A stretch of DNA of 64,000 nucleotides, from NCBI GenBank assembly GCA_002077065.1, contig NAJO01000036.1:372001-436000 (forward strand), in the 5' to 3' direction. A program made the position numbers and the translations under genes. Numbering within the stretch: the first letter of the stretch is position 1; each line of letters starts with the position of its first letter. The DNA is from Cryoendolithus antarcticus. Lineage: Eukaryota; Ascomycota; Dothideomycetes; Cladosporiales; Cladosporiaceae. Below, in pieces: positions 42,405 to 54,778 of the stretch. The notes under the pieces are model-generated. The model was not told the DNA's origin. It made no database searches and saw only the letters and a list, made by a program, of their open reading frames with translations.

Positions 42405-44526
42405 GTGAAAGGCCTTCGCGCACGTTTCGTCAGTGGAACACTAAACCACAATCCCAACAACCGTCGTGGCATAGTCGAAGCCAACGTATCCGAGATGCGT
42501 AACATCAGACCTCCGAGCGGTGGACCGAACCTGGGACGATCACTTCGTGTCGTCGGTTCAAAAGACCACCTTTCGAGCCGTGTCGATCCGCCAGATTGGG
42601 CACAAGCCACACGCCACGATCACATCTGATCCGCCTCTGGCGTGTCTCTCCGTATCAAAGAGACGACAGCGACGACAGCGATCGAGCCTGCCGCGTGACA
42701 CGAACGCATGATATCTCCGAGCGCGCATGTCAGGCTGGATATGTCTCAACCCTCCTCCGCGCAGCTGCCGTCATAGTCAGTCACCGCAGACGTGGCATGT
42801 CTACCGGCAAGAATCGAGGACGAGGTCCGCAAGGGGATGTGAAATGCACGTGTGGCGTCTCCAAGCCCTGTCACGCAACCGGAGGTTGGACACGCGGCGC
42901 TTAGCCGTATGTGCTCAGTGGATGAGTAACTCAGGGCGGAAGCGGCGGGAGGACAGGATGCATCGTAGATCGATAGCAAAGCTAGAAAGCAGCATCGAGA
43001 ATCAGCAATACCGCATCGACCTCACAGTTGGTATGTGACATGCTACGATGCAGGTATCTACAAGTGATCGTCGCGTTGATTTTGTATTCAGTCAAACCCC
43101 ACATCCGTGTCGAGAATGAGCCCCACGTCTTGAACTCCTCCCCCACTCACGCAACTGCTCACAATATTCGGAATGACAGCACTGTAATGTCGAATGGATG
43201 GAGGCTCTGATGATGAGAGTCTTGATGGAATAACCCGTCGCCGGCGTGCAACAGAGAGGAGACCATCACACACATCAAGCTGATGAAGCAGCCATCCGGG
43301 ACTCTTGATGCTTTTGTCTCGCGATCCTCTGGACGTCGATCACGAAACGGATGATTGTGAGCTCCGTCCGGTCGCAAACCAAGGGATGATCGCATCTTCA
43401 CGACAGGCATTTGCCTGCAAAGGAAATTCGGCAACGACATGAGACACGACACCCTCTCACTAGTGGAACGTCAAGAATGCCTGCGATCTCTGAGCAAGTC
43501 GGTGAGCTGGCAGGCGGCGAACTTATCGCTGCATACCGACACGAAGAACCTCGATATGAACCTGGTCAACATGATGTGGCCCGGTCGTGCCATCGTGCCG
43601 GAGCGACGGCGCTAGGTGGTGCAAGGCACTAGCTCGTGATGTGGCGCCCGCTCGGCAGGACACTATATTCCTCGCTGGCCAATTGGAATTGAGAAGTGCT
43701 TGACTGCACCATCTCGTCGTTCTGCCTGCTGGACCATACGCCTCCGCTCGCCAGCATCTCTTGCGCTCATTCATGCTGCACCCGTCCCGTGATGCGTGGG
43801 AGTCACTCGCGGTGAGCAGACAGCTCCACTCGCTTGACGGGCCGCCGAAGGGGTCTCGCTAGTCGTCACAGCATACTGGAGAAGTGATTTGGCCTGGCCC
43901 AGGTACCAACAAATAGCCGCTCGCTATACACTCTACTGCACCTCATTTGTGCCCTCCCCCAGCCTTCCATACATCTCGCGTAGCCGCTCACTTGCCGAGC
44001 GATGCTGCATTGGGCTGGTCCAGTTCATCTTGAATTGTGACGGTGGAGCTTTGGCATCGTTGACCTTTCTGCATATACGCGCTTCTTCTGATACGGTTGC
44101 ACACCAGCTCACAGCTCGGCGGGTATCGTGTACCTTTCTGCTGCTTCACTGCGTCTTCTCCTGCATTGCGCCTTCTGCTTCCGATTCTGCATGCAGACGC
44201 TGTTCCTGTGCCTTGTCTGAGAGCTTCCCGAGCGCGGCTACGTGCATCATTTTGCTGCACAGCAGTTTGAGCAACGCCTATCAAGAGTGCTCTCGAGTAA
44301 TCTGGACAAGGTGTCCCGGGACGCACTTTCCAGGGCGAATTAGCGCGCATGTCAGGGTACGTCTCTCTACTTCCATGACTATACTTCTATACATAGCGTA
44401 TCTGGCGCTGTACCTCACTTGCGGCTGGTACAGGAGACCTTTCTGGAGACCCACATGACCTTCAGATGGCCATTGTCGCAAAGTCAACCAACGTTCTAAC
44501 AACTGTGTCGCGCAGTGGCCACTAAC
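42405..44526. other. gene-poor spacer with probable 5' UTR intron
   Basis: No gene is supported from 42405 to about 43880. Nearer the WD40 gene, a GT-AG pair (44357 GTACGT to 44514 CGCAG, branch TTCTAAC) makes a plausible 158-nt 5' UTR intron. The long frame 43889-44458 has UTR-like composition and is not called. Confidence 0.45.
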
Positions 44527-47500
44527 ATGAGTACCGGGCAACATTCCCGGCACAAGCCAAGCTCGACCTCATCCCATCATGTTACAAGCATGCGCCACAC
44601 CCCACCACCGAACGCGCTCACGCCGGAAAACCATGAGCAGGAGTTTGAACCTCTCGCAGCTACGGGCTCGTACATGCTGTACGCGCAGCGCAGCACCATT
44701 CTGGTCCTCCACCATGACACCCTCACGATCGAGAGGAGATTCGAGCTTCACAAAGAGGAGGTCAAGTGGATAGTGGTGGACAATGTGAGCGAACGGGGCG
44801 CAGGCAGGCTTGCGGTCAGCTACGACACCGGCAATACGTGCATTGTGTGGGACATCTTCACTGGCGGCGAGGTCGCGCGGTTCACAGCTTTTGACGAGAT
44901 CGTGGTTGCAACCTTCATGCGCAACGGCAATATTGCTCTTGGTCAGATTGGGATTCCGCGAATATTGGTGGAATAAGCAAACGCTAATCTTGAGCAGGTA
45001 ACGTCGCCGGTTCAATCACGCTGTTCGAGCCATCCACAGCGGAGAACTTGTCCACAAGGACAATCTTTGACCCGATAACCGCACTTGCGCCTAGTGTAGA
45101 TTGTCGATCTTTTGCCATTGGGTGTGTCTCACTAGCCATACTCGCTACGAAAGCAAGCTGACATGTTCAGATACCTGAACGGTTCCATCTTGATCGCTAC
45201 TCTTCAACCTGCATTCACGATACTGCATACGCTCACGACTTCGCGCGCACCTTCGCGCATAACAGGTTTGGCATGGCATGGGTCATCTTCCAAGCAGAAA
45301 ACAGACATGCTCGCAACACAGACACTGCATGGGGATCTCAGAGTGTGGAGCGTCCCAAAAGCGCCATATCAAGAAGCACCCTCTGTTATTCGTGTGTTGA
45401 GTAGACCGGAGTTCCAGCAGCCGGCGCCTTGTTGGTTCGCATGGTCAAAGAACGGTCGTCTAGTCCAGCATGTCGAAGGGTAAGACAATTTGTAGTCCCT
45501 TATACTTGGAGCGCAGTATTTGACTGACCATCAACACAGTGAAACGCGCTCTTGGGATGTACGCACGAAGAAAGTCACCTACGAGGTCATCCCTACAATT
45601 GACGGCATAGTCGGCATCGGCAATTATGGACCCACAGCTTCCTTATTTACGCTCGGTAGGAATCACACTGTGCAGCAGTACGACATTACACCCGGCAACC
45701 CCCCAATGCAGGTCCAGCATGTGCAGCACGCACCTGCGAACACACCTCCCACACCTCCGACAGTGTTGGAAGAAGACAAAAATCCATATCGAGACCCTCA
45801 GACGGCCGTGTCGACGGAGGCGCCGCTGTTACCAGTATTCACAGACAGCGCTAGCAGCGCTGATGAAAGTGCTGCAATGTCTCCACTCGAGAAGATAGCA
45901 ACGGAGATGGATTCCTTGGATGCGATGGAGTCTGAGCTACGAGACAAGGTGATGCCACTGAGCCCTACATCGAGTCGGGCATCGTCGGTGAGCTCAAGAT
46001 CATCAGGCGGCGGACGAAGACAACGGAAGTATCTGTATGACAAGCCATCGTCCTCGCGAGCATCGTCGAACTCTGGCTACGATGGAACTGAATTCTCCTT
46101 TGGTGGACCGTCCGTGCGCAATCACGACAGCATGTCGATTCGATCGGGCTCAACGCGTGCCTCCAACACACGGTTCAGGACCTCAGCGCTGCGTAAGGAG
46201 GTACTCAGGAGTCCAGAGGAGGTCAGCAAGGACTCGGCAGTTCTTGATCTACTTCCATACGTACGAGCACGACTACGGGAAGTCGCGTTTCGTACACCGC
46301 ACTATGGCAGCTTGGCAAGAACGCCGGAAGTCCTCCAGCGCGAGATGCTTAGCATTGTCTTTGGGTGGAACGACGATATTACTTCGCTAGTGCGTGACGA
46401 GCTATCGAGACAACGGCCAGGGACTGCTAGTGCTGTGCTGCTCACGAAGTGGCTTGGAGAGACGGGTCCGGATAGCATGGCATCGATGATGGGCACAGAG
46501 TCCATGACTTCTTCTGACTGGATGCTGCTAGCACTGAGCTCGATTGGAGCCGACTCACAGAAGAAAGTTGGTGAAGCGTTTGTGCAACGGCTACTTGAGA
46601 AAGGCGATATTCACCCGGCTTCTGCTATACTTCTCGGACTTGGCGAATTTAACGACGCAATCGAGATCTATGTCACACAAGGTTACTTCATGGAGGCCGT
46701 GATACTAACATGTCTCAACTTTCCATCAGACTGGAAGCGACAGTCGTACCTGCTGCGCAAGTGGGGCGAGGTAGCAGTCCAGGAGGGAGAGCCTGAGTTG
46801 GCTGTGCGTATCTTCTCCTGCACAAGTGTCGAAACGTCGGAACCCTGGTTTTCGCCTCGTGCTCAAGATGCGGTGTATGCAGCTCAGCAGCAACGCATGA
46901 TGGAGCCGCTGAGTGCGACTTCTATGGCCAGTCCTCCACTGTCGCCTCCATCGAGATCTGGCTCCGGACGTCTGGCCGCAAAGAATGCATCGCTGAAACT
47001 GATCACCACCTTCGGCGCACGTGGCGCCCCGATGTCGACCGCAGGTAGTGACCCGATGTCTTTGGCCGCAGCAGCAGCCACGCCTATTGCGGAATCCGCC
47101 TTATCGCCACGAGGCGCAGAGGCCGGATGGCTAAAAGTCGGCGGCAAAATGGTGCGGGACCCTTCATCTGCCCGCACCGCGACCCCTGGCGGTTTTGCTC
47201 GACGCAAGCGACTGCCGTCACGAAGTGAAGCTGAGAGGACGCAAGCGGATGGGTCGGAATATGAGGCTCCAGTCACTGCAGCGCGAGATACTGCATCGCG
47301 CACATCGAGCGCGCTCGGACATCACAGTCGACGCACCTCGTCTGTTAGCAGCGTGCCCGAGCCAGCGACTGCCCTTAAACCTACGACTTATAGACCAGAC
47401 AAGCTCGGAGTGCACAAGAATGCCGACGCTAGCTTGCCGTCTCCTTCACAAGGCGCTTTCAATCGTCTGCGAGCGAATTCCCATCAGCGTAACTCTTCTC

Positions 47501-49965
47501 ATGACAAAAAGCCCGACGGACTCTCTGTACAGATTCTCGAGACACGTTATGCCGCCGAAGCGTTGTCTCCGGGTCCAAGCACCCATGACACGACCGACAC
47601 TGGATACACAGCCGCCACAGAAGACTCACGAGGCGGTGTGCTGAGTCCGCCCCTCACTGGGCTTAGTCTCAAAAGTGCCAAAACCAAGGCAATCGACGAC
47701 TACATCAATAGCGTGGAAGCTGCTCGCGATGTCAAGCGTCAAGAACGTGCCGGAAGCCGAGCTCGCGCAGAGAGCCGACGGCGAGGCGAAAATCACTCGC
47801 GCAACCGAAGTCGGGCAGGGCGAGGTGATAGTCGGGTGAGAGACCGTTCTGTGGCATCCGGAAGGGACGGCCCACGCTACATCAAGCCCGCAAAGCGTTC
47901 TCCGTCGTCTCCTGTACCCATGTCGCCCGCTGAGATCGCGCATGCAAGCTTTCAGGAGGGCAAGCATGCAAGTGGCGAGGAAGAGAATTTCTACAAGCTC
48001 ACTTCGCCCGTGGAGTCGCAGAAGAGCGGCAAATCAGGCGCATTTGCAGAGGCTGCCAAATCCGCCGAATTGCCTCCAAGATCTGCCAGCAGGACCGGTC
48101 GACGGCAGCGAAGCCCAGATGGCTCCCGGCTGCAAGTAGACAATGATCGTGGGCGAAGCGACTCCCGAGGGACTGGTTCCGCTGCACGATCACCATCATC
48201 ACCGTTACCGGTGTTGCCAAACACCCAATTCAAACCTGACGATGATACGCAAAGCGACGGTCGGCGGATCCGCTTCAGATCGCAAAGCGGTGCGCGCAAA
48301 GAAGGAGGCGATTTGCAGGTGAGGCGAGCTGCAAGCCGAAGTAACATGCGCGATAGATCGATGAGCCGCCGACCGAAGCCTAAGTCAGGCGAGGACCAGC
48401 TCGGTGACCTCCCGTTCTCGCTTGCACCCGACGCACAGCGAAGGCCCCGTGATCTGACGAGGAAGGAGCTCGCTGCGAAAGAGCTCGAGGATCGTCGCTT
48501 GTCTTTGGCTAGAAGGCCATCTGCCCCGACCATCCCCCTGCCGTTATCAACACCTAATTCGAGGCCCAACATGTCCCCTCGATCGCACACTGAACTCGGA
48601 GACAGTCCAAACTCGTATATGCCGCCACTGTCGCGAAGTCATACCGTCGATCCGGACGCGATGATGAGACATAAGAGACTCACGGGTACATCGACGCCTT
48701 CAGCTCCTATCGGTCTGCCAGCAACGCCCAGAGCTATGCGACACCCGCGATACATGAGCTCGGATCCCAACGACTTGGATGCGCCCCCGGTGCCTGGCAT
48801 TCCTGGGAACCTAAGCTCACTCTCGGGGTCTAGTCTGAGTCAGGTGACTGGCTCCAACCTCAGTCAAGCTGCACTCTCGAGTCTGGGACAGATCACCGGG
48901 TCGACGTTCAGCCAGGCTGCACCATCCAGCTTAAGTCAAGTCTCCTCCAGCATGGGATTTCAGGTCGCGGAAGACCAGGACGAGGATTCCATAGGCCCGC
49001 TACTACCTTCTACCGTCTTCGGTATGCGAGGGCCACAAGGACCCAGTCGCTCAGCGTCTGCACCGCCAGAGAAGATGATGGGCCTGCCTGTGCACCCTGC
49101 GTATAAGTCGGATTTGCCATCTACCAGCCGACGGTTGTCCGGCGGTCTCGGACACATTCGCAAAATCTCGCCGCCGGATGCGATACCGCAGGTTGTGCAG
49201 CCCGAGATCACCAGCATAGATTCTGCGCTACAACAGCAGATCATTATTGTGCCAGATGACGAAGAAGATTCGGGACCTGCGATCATGCTTCCAGAGCTTC
49301 AGCATCTGATGGGTCCTCCGCCACCACCGCCTCCTCCAACTATGTACCAACAGCTCCAGCACAACGATGGAGGTATGATCATCAACATCGACAGCAATGA
49401 ATTGACAGGCGGGCCAGAGCCCGAGACCACTCTCCCGGCTATGACCTTTCCGGTACCCATGGAGCGCGCATCTACAACATCACCGTCTCTCACCCGCAAT
49501 CACCGAGCTGGACAGAACAGCGTGAGCGAGACGTTCGGCTCACGCATGCGTGGCGTTGCGGACCGCATGCGTTCAAACTCTCGATCGCGCGCAAAATCAC
49601 CGCCAATGCCCGATGCATATACTTACCGCCAGCCCTACGAGACGGTACTACCTCCAGTGCCAACGCAGCACCAGCGCCGCGGCAGCCTGAGCAGCGCTAG
49701 AAGTCTCAACCGCGCCAAGAGCCCTTACGAGCAAGCTATGGCTGATCAACAGAACGCCGTGCCTCCCCCACCTCCACCCCCGCCTGCGCCACCCGCCATG
49801 GGCATGGACATGAAGTTCAGCGAGACGGTAGTGCCTCCTCGTAGTCAGAGTGCCATGGGCGGCGCAGGAGGCGGATATAGACACCCGAAAGAGATTCGCG
49901 CGAACATGCCGCCGTCAAGCATACAAGCTGGAGCTTATGAGTCTCGGCAAGGTGGCTTCTTGTAG
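44527..49965 (+). CDS. large WD40-repeat protein with disordered C-terminal half
   Basis: Exons 44527-44941, 44998-45121, 45171-45479 and 45540-49965 give 1757 residues. Introns 44942-44997, 45122-45170 and 45480-45539 keep phase, and each junction restores a WD-like strand. The first 400 residues form WD40-type blades (LAVSYDTGNTCIVWDIFTGG, LHGDLRVWSVPK, ETRSWDVRTKKVTYE, SLFTLGRNHTVQQYD). Residues of about 620 to 830 are helical and TPR-like (LREVAFRTPHYG, LGEFNDAIEIYVTQGYFMEA), a layout recalling Gemin5-type proteins, though only loosely. The rest is Ser/Arg/Pro-rich and disordered, with poly-Pro runs (49,310-49,340 and 49,760-49,800) and degenerate SLSQ-type repeats. Its function is not known to me. 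A scaffold or RNA-linked role would be a guess. Confidence 0.8.
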
Positions 49966-51048
49966 TCGGGAAACTCCAGCCATACTCGCCTAGATGCAAC
50001 ATTACAGACAACTACACTTTAACGACCATCGACGACCAAACAAGCTACATACCATACTACAGCATTTGCATATCACGATACCCTTCTACATACTTCGACC
50101 ATCTCCGGAGAAGGTGGCGAGGAGCATTCATACTTTCGAGATTGGTCTTAAGGAGGATCTCACATTTGCATAGAGCGTTTAGCGGATTCTTGTCGATTAT
50201 TTGGTGGTAGAAGACTGTACATACTGCTTACCTACTTCCTCCCTACTACGTTCTGTTGCCGCTTTACTTTGCTTCCACATTCTCGGCATCACGTAGGTAC
50301 ATACAAGGCGATCAGAACATTGGCTACGCCTCGCGGCGAGAAGGCGCGGTGAGCGGTGTTGAATGCATTACAATCACGTAGATAGCTTTGTTCCAGACAC
50401 TACCTCATCACTGCACCCAACGTTCCATTCCCTGCCTCTCGTGCACAATAGTCGGTACAACGCGGCCAGTGGAATGGCCACGGAAGCACTGCAGTCGGGC
50501 AGTATCGCTTGCATCACCACTGCGTCTCGCATCGAAGCTCGGGAGCACATGCACGCATTGTGCGACTGTGATCGGAGCGGTCGTGGCCACGTAAGGTTCG
50601 ATGAGCTGTTCCTGCAGTGTTCTCATGCAGTGCAATGCGATGCCGGTAGCGTGTTTCCGACGCCCAATCATGCACCTGACATTTGTCGTGTTGCCACTGA
50701 CTCCAAGCCACCGGGACAGGATTGAATGCCAGTTATGGGAGGACCCGGAGTGATCACAGAAGACAAGCTGATTTCTGAGATGTCGGGTACGCGAGTGAGG
50801 AGGTGAAGTGTGATGCATGATGAGTGGACATTGAAAATTCCTTCTGACGGTTGTAATGCTGTGATGATGGCAATTACAAAGAAGCAAAAATAGCTGTGCA
50901 TGTCCAATTTGTGAGGCGGCGGAAGTGAGGACACGACAGTGATGAGTAGTTCTGAGATGATAATCTTTTCTCACTGTCATTACATACATACAATTACACT
51001 GCCCCATTTTGATGTCTACCCTTTCGCTTCCGTGTCGTTCATAAGTCC
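49966..51048. other. spacer with doubtful short frame
   Basis: 3' flank of the WD40 gene and of the hydrophilin-like gene. A plus frame 50363-50725 contains a segment resembling an EF-hand loop (DRSGRGHVRFDE), but no paired hand and no surrounding family resemblance. I do not call a gene. Confidence 0.4.
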
Positions 51049-52926
51049 CTAATTACGGCGCTGAGACTCGAAATGAGCCAACGCATCTTTGTACCCATGA
51101 TCGTAAGCGTTCTGGTGAGCAGCGCTGTAGCCGTAGTCCTTCTTGCCCTGGCTGGAAGAATGACCAGTACCGCTGCCAAGACCCATACCCGAAGTGCCAT
51201 GGGTAATATCGTCAACACCTGAGCGGCCGGAAGAGCCGTACTGCTGGTCGCGGAGCTTGCTCTGGTCAGAGTCGACGCGCGGGTCAACCTTGTTCAGCAT
51301 GTCCGACTTGTGCGGGCCAGCTGTGGTGTTTCCGCTGCGCGAAGAGTCGTTGTAGTTGTTGCCGCTGCTGCCTAGACCGTGGCCGGAGCGCTCGGAGCCG
51401 CTGACGTGCGGGTCGAGCTGGTTGCCGGCGAAGGTGTTGTGCGGGCCGGAGGTGTTGTAGGGCGCAGTGCTGGTGCTGTTGTGGCTAGAGGATGTCCCAT
51501 AGGGCTCGTTGCGGCTGAGGTTGGAGTCCTGGCCGTGGGTACCGCTGTGCTTGTCGTGGGCACGCTCGGCACCGTAAGCACCTGCACCGACACCAGCGCC
51601 ACCTATGGCGGCGTCACGGCCGTAATGGTGACCATCCTTCTGCTCCTGCTGGAGCTTGGACTGGTCAGAGTCGACGCGAGGGTCGAGCTTGTTCAGTAAG
51701 TTTGACTTGTGAGGGCCAGCGGTAGTATCCTTCTCAGTGGAAGAGCTGTGGGTGGAGCTATGCGGCTGCGAGCTGTGGGTAGAGCTGTGTGGCTGCGATG
51801 AAGAGTAACCATCGTTGTTGCGGCTCCCGAGCCCGTGCTCCTTGTTGTGTGAGCTTGCATGCTCGGCACCGTACGCACCAGCTCCGACCACGGCGCCTCC
51901 GAGGGCGGCATCACGACCGTAATGATGCTCGTTATCACGGAGCTTAGATTGGTCGGAGTCGACACGCGGGTCGGCCTTGTTCAAGGCGTTCGAGTTGTGT
52001 GGGCCGGCAGTAGTCTGCTGGTGGCTTGAAGGGTGACCGGTGCTGGCGTAGCCGCTGTTGCCGCCGTACGCGTTAGTGTCGGTAGATCCAACACGCTCGC
52101 CACCGGCAGTGGGGATGGCGCTTGGATTCTCAGCGTGCGAGCCGGGAACGAGACCCTGAACGCCGCTGCTGTGGCCGCGCTGGCCTTGTTGACCGTACTG
52201 GTCGGAGCCATGGTTGGTGCTCGAAAGCCCAGGGTGACCTGCGCCAACCTTGGAGTTGTCGGAATCGACGCGGGGATCGAGCTTGTTCAACATGTTCGAG
52301 TTGTGAGGACCAGCAGTAGTCTGGCCAGTGCTCGACGAGTTGTTGCCGTATCCTGAGGCGGACGAGGTGTTGCCGTAGCCATCGCGTCCTGACGTGGACG
52401 AATTGTTGCCGTAACCGTCACGGTTGACGTGGTCGTCGCGACCGAGGCCCTGCGAGGTGCCGTACCCGGCCTGTGCTGGCTGTCCGTAGCCTGACTGGGT
52501 GTTGTGGGACCCTAGGCCCGTGCCGCCAGAGTGAGAGCCACCAAGGCCGCTCTCGTTGGTGCGGGAGCCAAGTCCACCTGCAGTGTTGGAGTGCGATCCA
52601 AGACCAGAGGTACCTAAGTGGTTGCCGCCGAGAGCAGACTCATGTGAGCCAAGTCCAGTGGTGTTGTTGTTGGAGTGAGATCCAAGCCCGGAGCTACCTT
52701 GCTGGTAGGTCGGGTCGTTGGTGTTGTGGCTGCCGCTGTGGCCTGCAAGATGAGAACCCTGCCCGGTGGAGCTTGGGAACGATCCAGGGATTGACGATGA
52801 GTTGTTTTGGTGCGATGATACCGGGTTGCGGATGCTGCTCTCATTTCCGTACTCGCTGCCCGTAGTGGGGTTGGTGTTGGTGTCGTGCTTGCCGCCGAGC
52901 GACGAGATCTTGTCCATGATACCCAT
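51049..52926 (-). CDS. repeat-built Gly/Ser/His-rich hydrophilin-like protein
   Basis: From ATG 52926 (MGIMDKISSLGGKHD) this single exon encodes 625 residues; the frame to 53076 adds only UTR-like residues. The first third is a GLGSHSN-type low-complexity array. After that a unit of about 24 residues, TTAGPHxSNxLNKxDPRVD plus SDxSK, occurs four times and once degenerate. Two glycine-zipper modules (HHYGRDAALGGAVVGAGAYG and its near twin) lie between them. The C-terminus is DYGYSAAHQNAYDHGYKDAL. The composition (Gly, Ser, His, Asn, Asp; no Cys) fits hydrophilins or stress-protective disordered proteins. Short DPRVDSD motifs occur in many fungal stress or conidial proteins. Function and location are inferred; it is not secreted by sequence. 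Confidence 0.75.
   Translation of the reverse strand: MGIMDKISSLGGKHDTNTNPTTGSEYGNESSIRNPVSSHQNNSSSIPGSFPSSTGQGSHLAGHSGSHNTNDPTYQQGSSGLGSHSNNNTTGLGSHESALGGNHLGTSGLGSHSNTAGGLGSRTNESGLGGSHSGGTGLGSHNTQSGYGQPAQAGYGTSQGLGRDDHVNRDGYGNNSSTSGRDGYGNTSSASGYGNNSSSTGQTTAGPHNSNMLNKLDPRVDSDNSKVGAGHPGLSSTNHGSDQYGQQGQRGHSSGVQGLVPGSHAENPSAIPTAGGERVGSTDTNAYGGNSGYASTGHPSSHQQTTAGPHNSNALNKADPRVDSDQSKLRDNEHHYGRDAALGGAVVGAGAYGAEHASSHNKEHGLGSRNNDGYSSSQPHSSTHSSQPHSSTHSSSTEKDTTAGPHKSNLLNKLDPRVDSDQSKLQQEQKDGHHYGRDAAIGGAGVGAGAYGAERAHDKHSGTHGQDSNLSRNEPYGTSSSHNSTSTAPYNTSGPHNTFAGNQLDPHVSGSERSGHGLGSSGNNYNDSSRSGNTTAGPHKSDMLNKVDPRVDSDQSKLRDQQYGSSGRSGVDDITHGTSGMGLGSGTGHSSSQGKKDYGYSAAHQNAYDHGYKDALAHFESQRRN
51241..52325 (-). repeat. 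in-gene tandem repeat units (DPRVDSD module)
   Basis: Units lie near 51241-51328, 51651-51730, 51941-52020 and 52250-52325, with a worn unit (LDPHVSGS) near 51400-51450. Spacing is irregular (about 230 to 410 bp). The two glycine-zipper modules precede the units near 51600 and 51900. This looks like an old internal duplication of a unit-plus-zipper block. Confidence 0.75.
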
Positions 52927-54425
52927 GTTTGCTGATGTTATTTGGTGATGAAGAGGTAGGTGAGATGTGTGGTTTGTAATGTAGTGAAGATTGTACTGAC
53001 AATGCCGTGAATGAGGACTATATAATCCTACCTTGGTCTGGCTGATTCCACCGTACGTCACAATCGTTTGTCTCATCCTTGACGGAGATCAGGGCATGGC
53101 CGGTTTGCAGACGCCACATCCAGCACGCTGTCTCTGCTGCCATGGCTACGAAACAAACGTGATGCTGTTAGCGCCATATTGCCTTGTTGGAGTTGGAAGA
53201 CAGCTGACCCAAGTGGATCAACCGGGCGCAGTGCCTAGATTTTCGGCCACCAAGGCCGAGTTGGCAGATGTGAACTTTAAACGTTTCGTCGTGCCGCGTC
53301 ATGGCAATGGTCGCAAACAGGTCTTGCTGCCGATGATCGATGATGCTGTTCGTAGAAATAGAAGACCATGTGGATTCTTGATGTCAGGAAGGTTTGGGCA
53401 TCGGAGGAAATATCTGGTTCGTCATGCAGGGTGACATCTGCCTTTGCGGGGAGTATTCGGACTGAAGCCAGTATTGGTATTAAACTGGCCAGACACCGAT
53501 TCGTTCAAGGCATTATTATGTCCTGATTCATGTCTACCCACTGTCAGCCAGGATCAACACGTTCGTTAACTTTGACTTCATCGCATGCTAGGGCCCTAAA
53601 ATCACCTCAAGTCTCCTTCGCGCTTCTAGATACTGCGTCCAAGCAACACTATTTTCGATGTCACCAGGTTTCGAGAGCTTCATGGCAGAGCAGGAACATC
53701 GTCTCCACTACACCGAGTCAAGATGCACGTTCGACGAAGGCGCAATACGTCGACTCATCGTCGGGAACGAGACATGGGTTTTGCATTGGGCATGTTCAAA
53801 TCGGCAGTGAACATGGAAATAGGAAAGTGACCTTCCGAGGCTATCGCCACACGATGTATGGGAAACACCAAAGCCATCGTGCGTTCCTTCGTCGTTCTCA
53901 CCCTCACTCTCTCAAACCTCGGACCTTGCTCCTCCAATCCATCGTAATCAACCCCAACACCCATCTCAGACCCCTCTCGTTCCCAACACCCCACCATATA
54001 TCGCCGCAACCACACCCATCCCCGTGCATTCCACGCCCATACCAACCGTTCGCTGATTGGCTATTACACATCGAATGCATAGGCCAATCATCGAACCGCA
54101 AACATCCACTCCCCTCCATCTGCTGCTCATATTCACCTACTTCTAATCGCATGCGTGAGTGTTGATAAGCATAATGGTCTGCGAACGGTACGGTTGGGGC
54201 GTGTGATCGTCGCTGGCTCCGGTGTGTGGGTGAGACGAGTGGAGGGACATGTCAGGATGGAGGGCCCGATATGAGTAGTAGTTCCCTCATATCTTGCGAT
54301 TCATAACGCATTCACAATTCCTCTATCTCGCTTTCTGAACATTACCGCCGTTGTCAAGCGAATGACCTGAATCCCTCGCCCGTCAACCCGGCCATCCGAC
54401 CAAGACAACCACCCGTACCGAAGCC
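52927..54425. other. intergenic, 1.5 kb
   Basis: Long upstream region of the hydrophilin-like gene and of the small gene at 54426. Frames at 53033-53434 and 53530-54165 have no recognisable motifs. I see no supported gene. Confidence 0.5.
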
Positions 54426-54734
54426 ATGTCTCTCTTCGAGAATCTCGCGAATCTGTCAATCGTCGCCCCAAAGTCTACCAAGCCTAATGCGCGGCCTGGT
54501 CTCTCTCGTTCTGGCTCGTCAGGCTGGTACGACACCACCGATGCGCCAACCCTCGAAGACTTTGCCTCGCAGGCGCAGACCTGGGCCAAGCGCATCGAGC
54601 GCTACCAACAGCGATGCGCGACAAACGTCGTCATGGCTCTGATCGGACCAACGCCAGTCACACTGCTGGTGTTCAATCCGCTGTCACTTCTCCTGTGGCT
54701 GGTGGTAGTACTACTGGTGTGGTGGCTGAGATGA
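54426..54734 (+). CDS. small protein with C-terminal hydrophobic segment
   Basis: Single exon, 102 residues, ATG in good context (AAGCCATGTC). The first 60 residues are polar (MSLFENLANLSIVAP, SGSSGWYDTTDAPTLEDFAS), then an amphipathic helix (QAQTWAKRIERYQQRCATNV). The final 35 are strongly hydrophobic, with two stretches separated by Pro (ALIGPTPVTLLVF, PLSLLLWLVVVLLVWWLR). This fits a tail-anchored or hairpin membrane protein, for example of the ER. It ends 45 bp from the convergent XAP5 stop. No family is recognised. The clean polar-to-hydrophobic layout makes chance less likely. Confidence 0.5.
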   Translation: MSLFENLANLSIVAPKSTKPNARPGLSRSGSSGWYDTTDAPTLEDFASQAQTWAKRIERYQQRCATNVVMALIGPTPVTLLVFNPLSLLLWLVVVLLVWWLR

Positions 54735-54778
54735 AGTCAAAAAGTCCGAACTTAGTGCACAGGTCCAGTGAAGTAAGA

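Noticed and set aside
43889..44458. 189-codon plus-strand frame before the WD40 gene
   Set aside because: Cys/Ser/Leu-rich UTR-like translation with no motif; overlaps the probable 5' UTR intron.
50363..50725. Frame with an EF-hand-like loop DRSGRGHVRFDE
   Set aside because: Single loop without the flanking helices or a partner hand; likely chance.
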